From: Rhabdophis nuchalis
Taxonomy: Eukaryota > Chordata > Lepidosauria > Squamata > Natricidae
Direction of reading: 5' to 3'
Assembly: GCA_039707465.1 (NCBI GenBank)
Contig: CM077645.1
Coordinates: 60,855,850 to 60,919,849 of the forward strand
Length of the DNA stretch: 64,000 nucleotides
Shown: positions 48,861 through 60,010 of the stretch, piece by piece
Numbering within the stretch: position 1 is the first letter of the stretch
Layout: every line of letters begins with the position of its first letter
The notes under the pieces: generated by a model
Told to the model about the DNA's origin: nothing
The model's database searches: none
What the model saw: only the letters and a program-made list of their open reading frames with translations
Position numbers and translations under genes: made by a program

Positions 48861-48933
48861 ATGCAAATACTCCCAAGAAGTGTCGGGCATTGTTCGGGCT
48901 TGACCGACAGACTTTATGGTGCAAACCGTGCAG
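48861..48933 (+). CDS. TCF7L2: TCF7L2 exon 15 (C-clamp version B)
   Basis: A 73-nt duplicate of exon 14 with the same phases, encoding [25 protein letters not shown]. All three C-clamp cysteines are kept. Used instead of exon 14 it gives the long C terminus. Used after exon 14 it is read in another frame and hits TGA at 48901-48903, so the two exons are functionally mutually exclusive. Acceptor GTGCTAACAG ends at 48860; donor GTATAT at 48934. Confidence 0.97.
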
Positions 48934-51900
48934 GTATATAACCCATTAGGCCTTTTGGGAAGTAAATGAACTTTGTCATCTTAGTGTTACATGTGTGGTT
49001 TATTTTTTAACCCTTTCCTCTTCCTGCTCTCTTCCTTGCTTCTGTGAGATCAGATTGCTAATAAATTTTGATCTTCGACATTCTTTGCTGATTCAATACA
49101 AATTGAATTTTCTTCCTTGAACAATATATCTTTTGGTACCTGAACTGGATTGGTTATGCACACATACTCATCTGTGGAGAAGTAACACATATTTTTTTTA
49201 TTCCAAGCAAGAAACTTTAGTATTTCTTGTGTTAAATAAGCATTTACCTAAGGATCTCTGTGTATGTCTAGAATCTCCAAAGGATATTAGAAGGTGTTAT
49301 CATTTGCAACGAGATATACTCAGATCTGAGCAAAGAAGATGCAAATTGGAATTTTACAGCTCACAATATTGAATCATTGAAATGAAAAATGGCTTTTTAC
49401 TAATGGAATGGTTTTATGCCTTCTCCAATGCTCTGCACCTCTTTTGGCATGTCATTTATGCAATAGAAAGGGGGCACAATTATGAGAAAGGAATTCATCA
49501 CTCGATCTGATGTTCATCTTATTACTAAAATGTAAAGTTGGCACACACAGAAGTCACCTCGAAGAAATATTTATATTAGTGCATTCGTTAATTCAAGTTG
49601 AGAATTAAAGGCACGCAAAACTACAACTGAAACATCTTTCCACAGGTTTAAGCTCCCTTGGTAAATTCTGTAGGCACGTGGTGAAGGGAAGCAAACTATC
49701 TTTCTTTCTGCATTTTTCCCCTAATTATGGTTAAATTTGTTATTTCTCTGTTCTGATCCAAGCAGTCTTTGAATTTGGACTATTATGATGGTAGGTATTT
49801 TAATCTGACACACACTCTTTTCTGTATGTAGTGCTTCCCTCTTCACCTTCCTCTCTGATTCACACCCTTATCATATGCTTCATTCCTTTTTTTAGAAAGT
49901 AGAGCAGTTATTCATGTTATATGCATGCCAGCTCTATTAGTTTTGTGATGCTAAGATATACACATGGATTGAAAATGATACATCTAATTAATAGATAAAG
50001 TTCATGCATAGTCCTGGGGGAGGGGTGTTGAATTCCACATATACCCTGTAATTTTCCATGCATGCTTAAGAACTATGATTTGTGTGAGAGAAGCAATAAT
50101 AATAGCAAATGCTGTTGTCAAGTCATATATTAAATTCCTAAATTTTATAGCTAAAACCTATGTGACCAAAGGCATCTATTCTTGTATTAATCAAACATGG
50201 TATATTGAGGTAGTGTTCCAAATTTGTACTCAGTAAAACCACATGTTTTGAACTGGGAAAGACCAACAGTGTTGATTCCACCCATTTGGCTGTAGCCACA
50301 AAAGCAGCAGGAAAAAAAAGATCCCCTTATTTAAGTAATAGAAGATTTTGGCATAGGCATTTCCAATAGACATTACATCTGTGCATTGACATATTTACTC
50401 TATCCTGGCCTGAAAAAAGGGCATAGATAATAGAATATAATTTCTGATCCAGTGCAAGGCCTTTCAAAAACCCTTGGAGTGGGCCATATCTTGAGAGAAG
50501 AGCGGAAAGGGATGGCACTGATTATCAGATGTAATTTCCAGCTTACTATCATTACTCTAAATTACAGTAGCATCTTTCATTAATCATGTGTTGTAACTGG
50601 AATTTCCAGTTTTGAAATTTCTTGTTATTGATGTGGAATGCTTTTAGTATACTATCCTTGAGTTGTGCACATTAAAAATGACATGTTTCTTTTAGTAGAA
50701 CATAATTTCATTAGGATGAATAAACATTGTTCTGACTAGGACTTGGAAGCTCTACTGTGTGTAAATTTAGTCTTGTAGGTTTTTTTAAAAAATTGCAATA
50801 AATAATGCTACATTACAGCCCTTAAACACCATGTGACTTTATTAATATACTGCAAGTTTATTAATGCGGTAGATTTCAAACAGACAAATAATATTGTTAA
50901 TTTTGAAAAATCAGCTTCGTAATCAGTAAGACCAAACAGCTACTCTCATGTCACTATTTATAGAAAACTTAGTAGTCCACCTCTTTATTGATTTCTTGCA
51001 CTCAGAAGGAATAGTGGTCTATTCTTCATAGTCCCATTTGGCTACAACATTGAAATTAAAGGTTTGTTTGAATTTTATTTTTAATACCACTTCTACTGCA
51101 GATAAGCAAGTAATTGTAGAATGATAGCAAAGTATCCTCAGTTTTCATTTGAGCTAGATTTTCTATGTGGGGTGAAATACCTTTTATTGAACATTAAATA
51201 CTTTGTTCAAAGCTATATTGATTGTTAAATGAACATGATTTTAAGCTAAATATTTTGCCCAAATGTCAGTAATTTAAAAATAAAAAAGGAATACATACAT
51301 TATCTATCTGGTAGTATATATCCAATGAAACACCCTAAGTATGTTTTTGTGTGTTTTTAAATGAAGCAAGTTACTAATACTTGAATATATGAATAAAATA
51401 TTGAAGATAATACATGCATTCTGAATAATTAAATACTGAGGTGGCCTGATTGGAATATCCAGTGGTCAAACTTCTTTTTTCACCTCATAATATTGATTCA
51501 AATAGCATCAACTAGAAAATAAGAAAATACCTATTTTATAATTTGAATGATAATAGCACAGGTTTTCCTAAAGAACAATATGCATATAATCTAAGCTTAC
51601 CATTTGTTCTGAAAAAGTTTATGGGTAGAGAAAGTATAAGTATGCTTCAGAGAAATGAAATAATAAAAAGAGAAAAAGCATTTTTCATTGAAGACACAAC
51701 AGCCTCTAGAATCCTCTCAGAATTCAAAGCTCATTAATCCAATTGTAAATGTATAGCTAATGTATTTCATCTGGGTCTGCAACAGTAATTGCACATGTCC
51801 TAAGGCACATTAATACCTGCTGTCTTTCAGTATGTAGAGATAACTTTGCTCTAATTATACTGGATAAGAGACTGATTTTAATTTGAAGTGATTTTTAGAA

Positions 51901-54519
51901 ACAGTTGGCAGTAACCAAACTCATAACATCAGCAAAGAATATGGCAATAAAGTTTTTGGATTACACTACATTTTGGCTTAATGTTGTTTTATTTCCTTGG
52001 TTAAGTATTGCAATACATTTAAATTGAACAAGGGAAAATTGGGTGGTAGAGAGTGAAGGAAACTAAATTTTGAACACTCATCCCAGCCCTACTGCATATG
52101 AAATGTTCAATGTAGGAATATATCACTATCGTTGTCATCAGGACAAGAACATGTCTACTTCTGTTCCTTTTCCTATTCGCTGATCCTTATAAGTTATATC
52201 TTTGGCAACCAGGACCGCAAAGAGAGGCATGTGTAAGATTGATGATGGAAGGAAGGGGGCTATATTTTGAAAAAAGTACCCATTTGCCCATAAACAAGTA
52301 TACACCTATGCTTTGTGCTGCATGGCCTGCCAGAACTTTCTACCAATAGCATGGGAAATTATTCACATGGTCCCTATTGCATTTACTTGTAGGGACTTCT
52401 GTACTACTTGGAAAACTGCTTTGTTCAGGCAAGACTTTGCATGCCAAAAGCTAAATGTCTTCATAGAATGAATTTTTCAAATATGAATAGCATTATGTCA
52501 GCATAATATTGCACATTTCCCTTGGGTTGGTTAAAAAAACCAAAATGCTGCTTTAAACACTTATTCAGTAGCATTGCCTTTTTTCTGCCCATGGGGACTA
52601 ATTAAAGAGTAAGGCATAAAGGACATGATATCAGAACATTGAACCACATTAATTTAAGCCTAATATAGTTGCGATTATTGTATAGGAGATGTTTAGTAAG
52701 GTTTTGTTTACAGCCCACCAAACTGCTCTTTCTGTCTTTTTCTTGCCTTAATACAGCATGATTTGCTATTGCCTGCCATCTCAACCTTTTCTGTTATTTT
52801 CTTATCTTTGTTACAACTCACTTTTAATGGTTTCATTCTTAAATTTTACATGCATGGCTCTCTTAATTTCTAGCATGGATCAGTACATTAGTGTGATAAA
52901 AATTCTCCATTCCCATAACAATTGAATGTGCTTCGGGCAGAAAATTCTAACTATTGAGGAGAGAGAAAAAAATGTTTATTTCCAAATATATATGAAAACT
53001 CTATGGAACAAATGTTTTGAGATGCCAAGATTTATTTATTCAATGTTTTTTAAACATGGCCTGTTGGCTTTTTTATACACCGAACGATTGGTCTATCATC
53101 TTCAGTATTGTCTATATACCAATGGTTGTGGTTTTATATGAGAGGGAGTGTAAAGAAATGAATCTGGGTCTTGAGAACGAAAACAAACCTCTAACTCACA
53201 TATATTTTGTGATCAAAGCTGCAAAGGCCTGCACCCAAACAGACATCACTGCAATGAAAGGAAAGTTATGAAATGAAAAGCAGCAACAATAAACTGCATA
53301 TTCCTTTATTGGATTTTACACTAATAACTTTCTGGTAACAGGAACCTGTCTTCTGTACAGGTTTTTTTCCCCTCAGAATACTGCTTAACTGCAACCTATG
53401 GCAGTATCCATTGTTCTTTTTTACATTTTTTGAAAATATTAGCTAATACTTTCATCATGACAACAGATGCGCAAGTTATTTTCAGCTGGTTAGTTTATTA
53501 TACCCTCATGAATACATTTAGCAAAGAAAAGCCAGTATTTTCTATGACCGGTTTATATTTGGTCTACAAGTTACATTCATTGTTAGTGTCCTATTTTTGT
53601 TCTCCCTATAGACATATCTGCTGAATACGATGCTGCATTGTGCATTGGACAGGTGTCATCTTTATATAAGTTTGATAAGTGGGGCATGGACTATGGCTTG
53701 ACATAATAGGGCTGATTTACTCTTTTAAGATGATACTGTTGCTTAATGTGTGCACTGCACCAACCATTTAGACTTTCTTTAAGTTGCTAAAATGAATTCA
53801 AATGACATTCCTCTAAATCAAAGTAGAAACTGAATCCTCCCACCCGATCATTAGAAAAAAAAAGAATATATATGATAACTTAAACCCTGCAGGTAATACA
53901 ACCAGTTATTCTTGTTAACTTGGATGATACTTATGTTAATCTTTCTTTTTCTTCATTCCCCACTTTTATTTTTCCTGTTACTTTCTCTTTTTCTGTTTTG
54001 TCTCTGACACTGTTTTTTCCCCCACTCAACATGGTGTGGTTCTAAACAGAAACATTCAGAAGTGATAAATCTTCACCTACTTTTGATTCATAAGAGGCAG
54101 GACTCAATTAAAGAAGATTCCTGAATTAATATATAATCTAATTATAGAAGTAATTTTTAAATGAAATTTAAAATATTGATTTGGTATCAGTCAGACAGAA
54201 TCAGCAACTTGGTAGTTGCTTAATGGAATGAGAATATACAAAGTACAGAATTAAACAATAAAATGCATTCATTTAATGAAAAAGTAACATGAAATTTTGT
54301 GTTAAAACAGGCTAAACAACAAATTGCTCTAGATAGCAGAGACAGATTTCTGAAATAATGATTGTCCAGTAGTAACTAGTACTATGTTGGTAAGCCCATT
54401 GGACATGATTAAGAAATCCAGCATCATTTGTTGGTCTTTTAAAAAAAATTCTTATTATGATTACAGTTGAATAGCATATTTTCTTGTACTTACAGGAGAT
54501 ATATTTTTTCTGTTTCTAG
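48934..54519 (+). other. TCF7L2: Introns 15/16 (exon 16 not identified)
   Basis: 5.6 kb of AT-rich intron without recognisable transposons. The human gene has an additional optional exon 16 between exons 15 and 17. I could not locate its counterpart from sequence alone. The best-looking AG-bounded candidates (a segment after CTCCCTATAG at 53612, and one after CTAAACAG at 54051) lack supporting protein similarity. Confidence 0.8.
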
Positions 54520-54599
54520 GAGAAAAAAAAAGTGCGTTCGCTACATACAAGGTGAAGGCAGCTGCGTCAGCCCACCCTCTTCAGATGGAAGCCTACTAG
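54520..54599 (+). CDS. TCF7L2: TCF7L2 exon 17, short alternative frame
   Basis: When exon 12 or 13 is joined directly to exon 17, the exon is entered in phase 1. It then reads G-E-K-K-S-A-F-A-T-Y-K-V-K-A-A-A-S-A-H-P-L-Q-M-E-A-Y, with the stop TAG at 54597-54599. The peptide equals the C terminus of the human medium/short isoforms as I know it, so the same 80 bases encode two conserved peptides in two frames. This isoform lacks the C-clamp and the CtBP motifs. Confidence 0.92.
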
Positions 54600-54955
54600 A
54601 TTCTCCTCCATCTTCTCCTAACATGGTAGCCTCCCCCACAAGAGACTCAAAACCACAGACTGAACAGACCCAGCCTCTCTCGCTTACATTGAAACCTGAT
54701 CCATTGGCACACCTTTCAATGATGCCACCTCAGACATCCTCCATAATCCTGACTGAAAGCTCTACTGGCAAATCCAATGGTCTGCCTGCTAGTAATTGTC
54801 AGAATGGGGCACTGGACCATCAGTCAGCCACTCTACAGCAATCAGCACCGGCCTCTTCGTTAGCTCAACCATCAACATCCTCTTTGCATTCCCATAATTC
54901 TTTGGCTGGGACACAACCTCAACCCCTGTCACTTGTAACTAAGTCTTTAGAATAG
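54520..54955 (+). CDS. TCF7L2: TCF7L2 exon 17, long frame (C-clamp end and CtBP-binding tail)
   Basis: Terminal coding exon, entered in phase 2 after exon 14 or 15; the stop TAG is at 54953-54955. It starts R-R-K-K-K-C-V-R-Y-I-Q-G-E-G-S-C, completing the C-clamp. A Ser/Pro-rich S-P-P-S-S-D-G-S-L-L-D-S-P-P-S-S-P part follows. The tail has two PLSL motifs (P-L-S-L-T-L-K-P-D-P-L-A-H-L and P-L-S-L-V-T-K), the CtBP-type repression sites of long E isoforms, and ends V-T-K-S-L-E. The middle (M-M-P-P-Q-T-S-S-I-I-L-T...) differs clearly from the Ala/Leu/Pro-rich human counterpart, while both ends are highly conserved. Acceptor TTTCTAG ends at 54519. Confidence 0.97.
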
Positions 54956-55210
54956 CTTTAGCTTCTGAGTGTTCTTTTTATTTTCATTTTTGTGTCAGAA
55001 TATTTTTTTTCCTCTCATTTGTATTTTTTTTAAAAAAATGGTGCCATATGGCTGGCTACATTAGTTAATGTCAATCAAGTTCATTGGTCAATATTTGACC
55101 CATTGTTATTTCATTTCTTTTTTTTTTTTAATATGTAGATGGAAAGAAAGCCTCATGATTCTGCCAAAATTTTTATCAACAGCTGTTTAAAGTCTTTGTA
55201 GCGTTTAAAA

Positions 55211-55251
55211 TATTATATATATATATATATACATATAAATATATATATACA
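55211..55251. repeat. (AT)n repeat in the 3' UTR
   Basis: Alternating AT interrupted by ACAT and AAAT steps. Confidence 0.9.
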
Positions 55252-55923
55252 TAACTGTTATGTAGTTCCAATAGTTTAATTTCAAAGAACTGATTTTAAA
55301 AATGAAAAAAAGAAGCAATTTTGAAGCAGCCTTTGTTGAAGGCGTTGGTTCTTTATTATTTGTATTAAATACGAGCTTGCGAACCAATCATTTTACATCT
55401 GGTTTTTAAAAATTTTTAAAGGCACAACGAATGCAGTGCCACTAATTTTTTCCCATTTTTTTTTCTTTGTGCGATAAACTTTTTCTTGTGATGTTCCTTG
55501 TTATTGTTTAAATGTACAGAAACAAAGGTTAAAATGTGTTAATATGCATTGTTCCATGGTGTTGTCCTTTTTGGGGGAGGGAATGCTACTCAATTAAAAA
55601 GTATCACAACGCTATTGGACCAGTAGTATTTATTGCTTTAGAAATTGCTTGTTGTTGCCTGTATGTTGTCCATTTTTAAAATGTTTTCCTTTCCCCCCCA
55701 TTCAGATGTTTTGTAAAGGTTTTTTCCCCCTTTTAGTGTACACACCATATATATATAACAACTCATTTGTACAAGGTTTTTAAGTTTATGTATAAATGTT
55801 ATATATATTTTTGTTTATTACTTTTTGTTTTATATACTTTAATTCTTTATTTTGTTTTCTATCACGCAGTTGCCACCAAATGGACATTTGCAGATGGATC
55901 AATAGTATGTATGTGTGTGTATA

Positions 55924-55945
55924 TAAAGCTTATATATAAGCTTTA
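55924..55945. repeat. Perfect 22-nt palindrome in the 3' UTR
   Basis: Self-complementary sequence centred between 55934 and 55935, with AAGCTT at both flanks of a TATATATA centre. It lies directly after a GTATGTGTGTGTATAT stretch. Confidence 0.85.
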
Positions 55946-56664
55946 AAGCCATTACATGAAATAAGACTTGAAAAATTAGCACAGAACTTTTTTGTGATGC
56001 TGTTGGAAATGCAGCAGTGTCTCCTTTTGGAATACAAATAAATTTCCCTGCCAGTTGTAGGCTGTGAGCAAAACTTTATGTGCCAAAATTCTCAGTGATT
56101 TTTGTCTTTCCACAACAACTTTTTTACACTGTATTTTTTTTCTTCATCCTGTTTTGCTGTGATGTTACATAGGTAGATATGTATGTAGTTTTTAATGTCA
56201 CCTATTACAGATGTGTTTGGTAGCAGATTGTCCAGAAAGCATTTAAAAATGAAGAGGTATAAACCCTAAAGGGCCAAATTCTGTATATTAGACTGTTCAT
56301 AAAAGGAAAAATCAGACTGCCACTTCTATGTACACTTAACTACATACAGGTAGGTAGCAAAGTTTAAAAAAAAATCCTAGGCATGTTGATGTTGCAAAAG
56401 AATTTTTTTTAAAGATAAAATGCTGTATAAAGCTGAAAAAAATGTTCATCTGTTCATCCAGTGCCATTGTAGTTGACATGAAGCTATTGTAAAACTGTCT
56501 CCAGTTTTCTTCTCTGGTTTATTAAAGATGCTAACTATGACATATTTTTTTGGCGGGGGGAGGGATCCTTTGAATGTTTTCTAACAGTTGTGATGTTACT
56601 GTTCCGTTTTATTGCTCTTATTCCAATTTTTCATTTTAATGGTTTGGAAGCCATTTTTGTAATG

Positions 56665-56717
56665 AATAAATGTCCATGCTGTACAGTATCTGTAGCATGC
56701 AGTTCTGGATTAATAAA
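56665..56717 (+). terminator. TCF7L2: Probable main polyadenylation signal cluster of TCF7L2
   Basis: Two AATAAA hexamers 47 nt apart (56665 and 56712), with GT-rich sequence shortly after (TTAGTATGTGCAGATG). The cleavage position itself is not visible from sequence. Confidence 0.65.
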
Positions 56718-58196
56718 AGCAACTTAGTATGTGCAGATGAAAAGTTTCAGCTCATTTACCATAGGCTTCCTTTAATCCTTGGTCTACACCACAGCCAAAA
56801 AAATCTTTCAACATTGTACTTTTTGCCTCCATCTTATATAACAGCTACATAATCCCTGTGTTTATAGTAATAAATTGTCAACAACTATGGTATGGATAGT
56901 TATTAAATATTTATTAATTGCTAATCTAAAGGCTGTGTAGCAAGTTTTCTATTCGGAACAATATGCAATAAACTCAGAACAATAAGAGATGGGACAGGTA
57001 AATTATTGCTAGGAATTGCAGCACAGTATGTACTAAATTTGAACCTCATGATCTAATAATTTAAGACAATCCTTGGGACTGTTGTTGGGGGGTTTATAAA
57101 AAAAAAAAGCTAGGGCTTCCTTTCAAAGAGCTAAAACATTCTGAGTCCGTTGGAGAAGGGTGGGGTATAAATTGAATAAATAAATAAATAAAATTCTAGT
57201 ATTTCAAGAAGCAATTAAAAGAAGAAGCACATAAGTCTCCGTGCTTCTGCTTTCCATGACTTCTTGCAGTAAGCAAAAGATGATAGCTTTCCTCATTCTA
57301 CATTATTTTTTTGTTAGATTTTTATTCCACACTTTCTCCAGAAGCTCAAGATGCTTGGTTGGAGATTTCCCTTCAATATTGGAAGATTACAGACTTCTTT
57401 CCTTGCCTAATCCTGTGACTGGAATTTACTGTAAAAGTCCCATGTCAAATACTAGAAGAAGGAAGAATTTCTCTTTTACGTTAAATCCTATGGTTGTCTC
57501 AACACCTTCTATTCTGGATTTTCAATAAGCGCAAACAAATTGCTTCCTGTACTAGAGAACAGATGCAACATCTGCATTTGACTGCAATGATAAAATGCAT
57601 CTGTAACACATAAAATGCTGAAATGACTGTTACTGCCAAAGACTTCCAATTACTTACTTGTTAAATTCAGTTTTAGGCATTTCTGCTTTAATGGTCCATG
57701 GTAAACTTTACAAGATTAATCAGTTCCAAGAGTTTTATAGGTCAGTTTCAGACATTGTAGAAAATACTTATTCCATCAATGTATGAATCCTGTATTTGGC
57801 AGCAAATTTTGTTCTTGTTTCCATTATTATTATTATTTTCCCTGTCCAGCATTATTTTTTCACAAGGGAAATTCATCATACCTTTTAAGAAGTGATAGAA
57901 AAGTATATCACTACAAAGAAAAATGTCTCTGAAACATTTGATTTAGAATTTATGCCCAAAGCTATATAAGAGAAATTTGTACAGTTTGGAATGGTTAAGG
58001 GGAGTTTTTCTTTTTGAAGATTCTTAGAATCTAATCATATGCTAAATTTAATGGGTATTTTTCACCTAAAAATGAATAGAGTTAACAATTACAACATATC
58101 CATATTTTGTATGTATATTTACAAAATGTAGATTGATGGACAATAATACCATGAACATAGGCATAGTTTTGCAGCATTCTTCCACTTGCATCTATA

Positions 58197-58617
58197 TAGG
58201 TAGTCCTCAACTAACAGTCATTAATTTGACAAGCATTTGAAGTTATGGCAGCCCTGAAAAAAGTAACTTACACCTGGTCTTTACACTGACACTTTACCAA
58301 GTCTCCACCATCACATGATCACACTCCAGATGTTTGTCAATCAGGTTGTATTCACAATGGTTACTGTATCCCAGAGACATGTGATTGACACGATCTTACC
58401 AGAGGGCTTCCAACAAGCAAAGTCAATGGAAGAAGCTAGATTCACTTAACAATTGTGATTCTCCTAACACCATACAACAATTGTGATTTTCTTAACCACC
58501 ATGCTTAATGACTTTGGTAAAAAAAAAAGTAATACAGTTGGGTGCATCTCAGTGATGGCATCACTTAGCAATGGAAGCTCTATCCCAGTTGTGCCTGTAA
58601 ATTGAAGATGACTTGCA
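58197..58617 (+). mobile_element. Mariner-like non-autonomous element, near full length, diverged
   Basis: Begins GGTAGTCCTCAACTAACAG and follows the order of the copy at 27150: ACATGATCACACTCC, ATCCCAGAGACATGTGATTG, AGCAAAGTCAATGG, CACTTAACAATTGTG, CACTTAGCAATGG. It ends near AGATGACTTGCA. At about 420 bp it indicates the uninterrupted family length. Confidence 0.7.
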
Positions 58618-58647
58618 TTGGAGGTCATAAAGCGTAATAGTCTAGAA

Positions 58648-58763
58648 CAGGGGTTCTCAAACTTGGCAACTTGAAGACTTGTGGACTTCAACTCTCTGCT
58701 GGCTGGAGAATTCTGGGAGTTGAAGTCCACAAGTCTTCAAGTTGCCAAGTTTGGGAACCCCTG
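58648..58763. mobile_element. Palindromic hAT-type MITE, copy 2
   Basis: A 116-bp near-perfect inverted repeat with ends CAGGGGTTCTCAAACTTGG and CCAAGTTTGGGAACCCCTG around the shared core ending AATTCTGGGAGTTGAAGTCC. It has a perfect 8-bp target duplication, GTCTAGAA (58640-58647 and 58764-58771). Outer arms differ from copies 1 and 3, so it belongs to a second subfamily. Confidence 0.92.
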
Positions 58764-58919
58764 GTCTAGAAGATGATATAATGGATAAAATAAAATAAAA
58801 ATAGGAATAAATATTGTTTGTATTTCTTTTTCCCCTGTAAGATATGGAGATACTTAACCAGAAGGGATCACATCCTGTATTTCTTTTTCTACTGTCCTAT
58901 ATGGTGACTGAAGATAAGA

Positions 58920-58986
58920 TGCCTAGGCAGGGAGTTGGACTAGATGACCTCCAAGGTCCCTTCCAACTCTGCTATTGTATTGTATA
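58920..58986 (+). mobile_element. CR1 LINE 3' end, very short
   Basis: TGCCTAGGCAGGGAGTTGGA, then GACCTCCAAGGTCCC, TTCCAACTCT and a TATTGTATTGTATATT tail, as in the copy at 42.3 kb. Only the last 65 bases were inserted or remain. Confidence 0.9.
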
Positions 58987-59906
58987 TTCCAGTAATATTT
59001 AAAAAAATATTATGAAGTTTACAAAAAAGATGATATTAAATAATCTTGTATAATGTGGAGGTAGTATTAGGTCCACCATTTTAGTTTTATTCAATTTGAA
59101 CTATTTATAAGTTATAGTTATAATACCAATAATTTAATTTGTACTACCTATAACTGAAATAAGAAACCATGTTGTGACCGGGACAAAGTTTCTAATTACT
59201 TTATCCAACTAACTTTGATTGTGCAATGATATAGTGATGACACCAGGGTTTGCCTCCACACTTAATGGTAAAAAAAATCATATGTACAACACTGGGAACT
59301 TAACATTGTATTTCAACAAGATGATCTTTCAGGACATAAAACTGATATAAAACTAAGGCAGAACAGCCTTAGTTGTTTCTTACCCATTCGTGTCCTTTAA
59401 TTATTTTAAAAAGCATATTTGCAGCCATTAGTACAAATTCACCATATATTTTGAAGAAAAGGTGGGACACAATGCCAAAAATACTTTTAAAAACTAAAAA
59501 AGTTTTTCTTCAAAATCTTGCATATATTTAACATAAGCATCCAATCAAGTGAAACTACAACAGTGTGTAATACTATAAAGCTCAATAAAGACATCCTCTT
59601 TGCAATGGGACTATAGTTGCATAAATATCTTCTACTAAAATGTAAGAAAGTGGTGAAAGACCTACATTGGTGAAATTCTGGTCTTAGCAGCTCTTAAAAG
59701 GATAGGAAAACAACTAAGACATATATGCAGCCATGTCGTTATTTCATTTAGGCTTATTAATTGAATATAGTTTTCACCTTCCAGCATTGGAGACAGTGCT
59801 ATTATGCTAATATGCTATGACTAGATTCTTTCTGGACTTCTCTAACTGTTGAAGGATAGAATTGAAGAAGTGTAACGACAAAAGACAGACCCAAATGTAC
59901 ATTTTC

Positions 59907-60010
59907 CAAAAGGTAGTGGACAAACCTAAGAAAGTCCAGTTGCCTTTTGGAAAAAGCACCTTCAGGACAACTGTGACTTGGATGATCGAGAATGCAAAAG
60001 ACAGAATTCA
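59907..60010 (+). mobile_element. Relic of the foldback repeat family
   Basis: GAAAGTCCAGTTGCCTTTTG, AAAAGCACCTTCAGGACAAC and ACTTGGATGATCGAGAATGC match the right part of the repeat at 18222-18429 in order. A short inverted arm (CCAAAAGGTAGTGGAC) lies at its left. Confidence 0.65.

Larger units (their letters stand above)
1..56890 (+). other. TCF7L2: TCF7L2 gene, 3' half (exons 6 to 17 plus 3' UTR)
   Basis: Eleven exons spread over about 39 kb join into the C-terminal two thirds of transcription factor 7-like 2, the nuclear DNA-binding partner of beta-catenin in Wnt signalling. All exons have AG/GT borders and compatible phases (0-1-2-2-2-0-0-1-1-1/2). The N-terminal exons, including the beta-catenin-binding region, lie upstream of the window. 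LEF1 and TCF7 are excluded because the C-clamp exons and the long PLSL-containing tail are present; TCF7L1 is excluded by the near identity to TCF7L2 of exons 6 to 9. Exon numbers follow the human 17-exon scheme from memory. The gene end is set by clustered AATAAA signals near 56.7-56.9 kb. Confidence 0.97.
54956..56890 (+). other. TCF7L2: TCF7L2 3' untranslated region
   Basis: AT-rich UTR of about 1.7-1.9 kb following the long-frame stop. It has no transposon insertion. Poly(A) signals AATAAA occur at 56037-56042, 56665-56670, 56712-56717 and 56869-56874. The cluster at 56665-56717 is the most likely main end because its surroundings (TGTAATGAATAAATGT, GTACAGTATCTGTAGCATGC) resemble the human 3' end as I recall it. 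Long T runs and TGTA words are frequent. Confidence 0.8.

Noticed and set aside
48861..48903. Exon 15 frame after exon 14 as a coding extension
   Set aside because: It terminates at TGA after 13 codons, so it is not a plausible functional C terminus; treated as a consequence of double inclusion.
53612..53652. Candidate 41-nt exon after CTCCCTATAG
   Set aside because: It has a reasonable acceptor, but the donor GTGTCA is weak and the peptide has no similarity to any TCF7L2 isoform I know.
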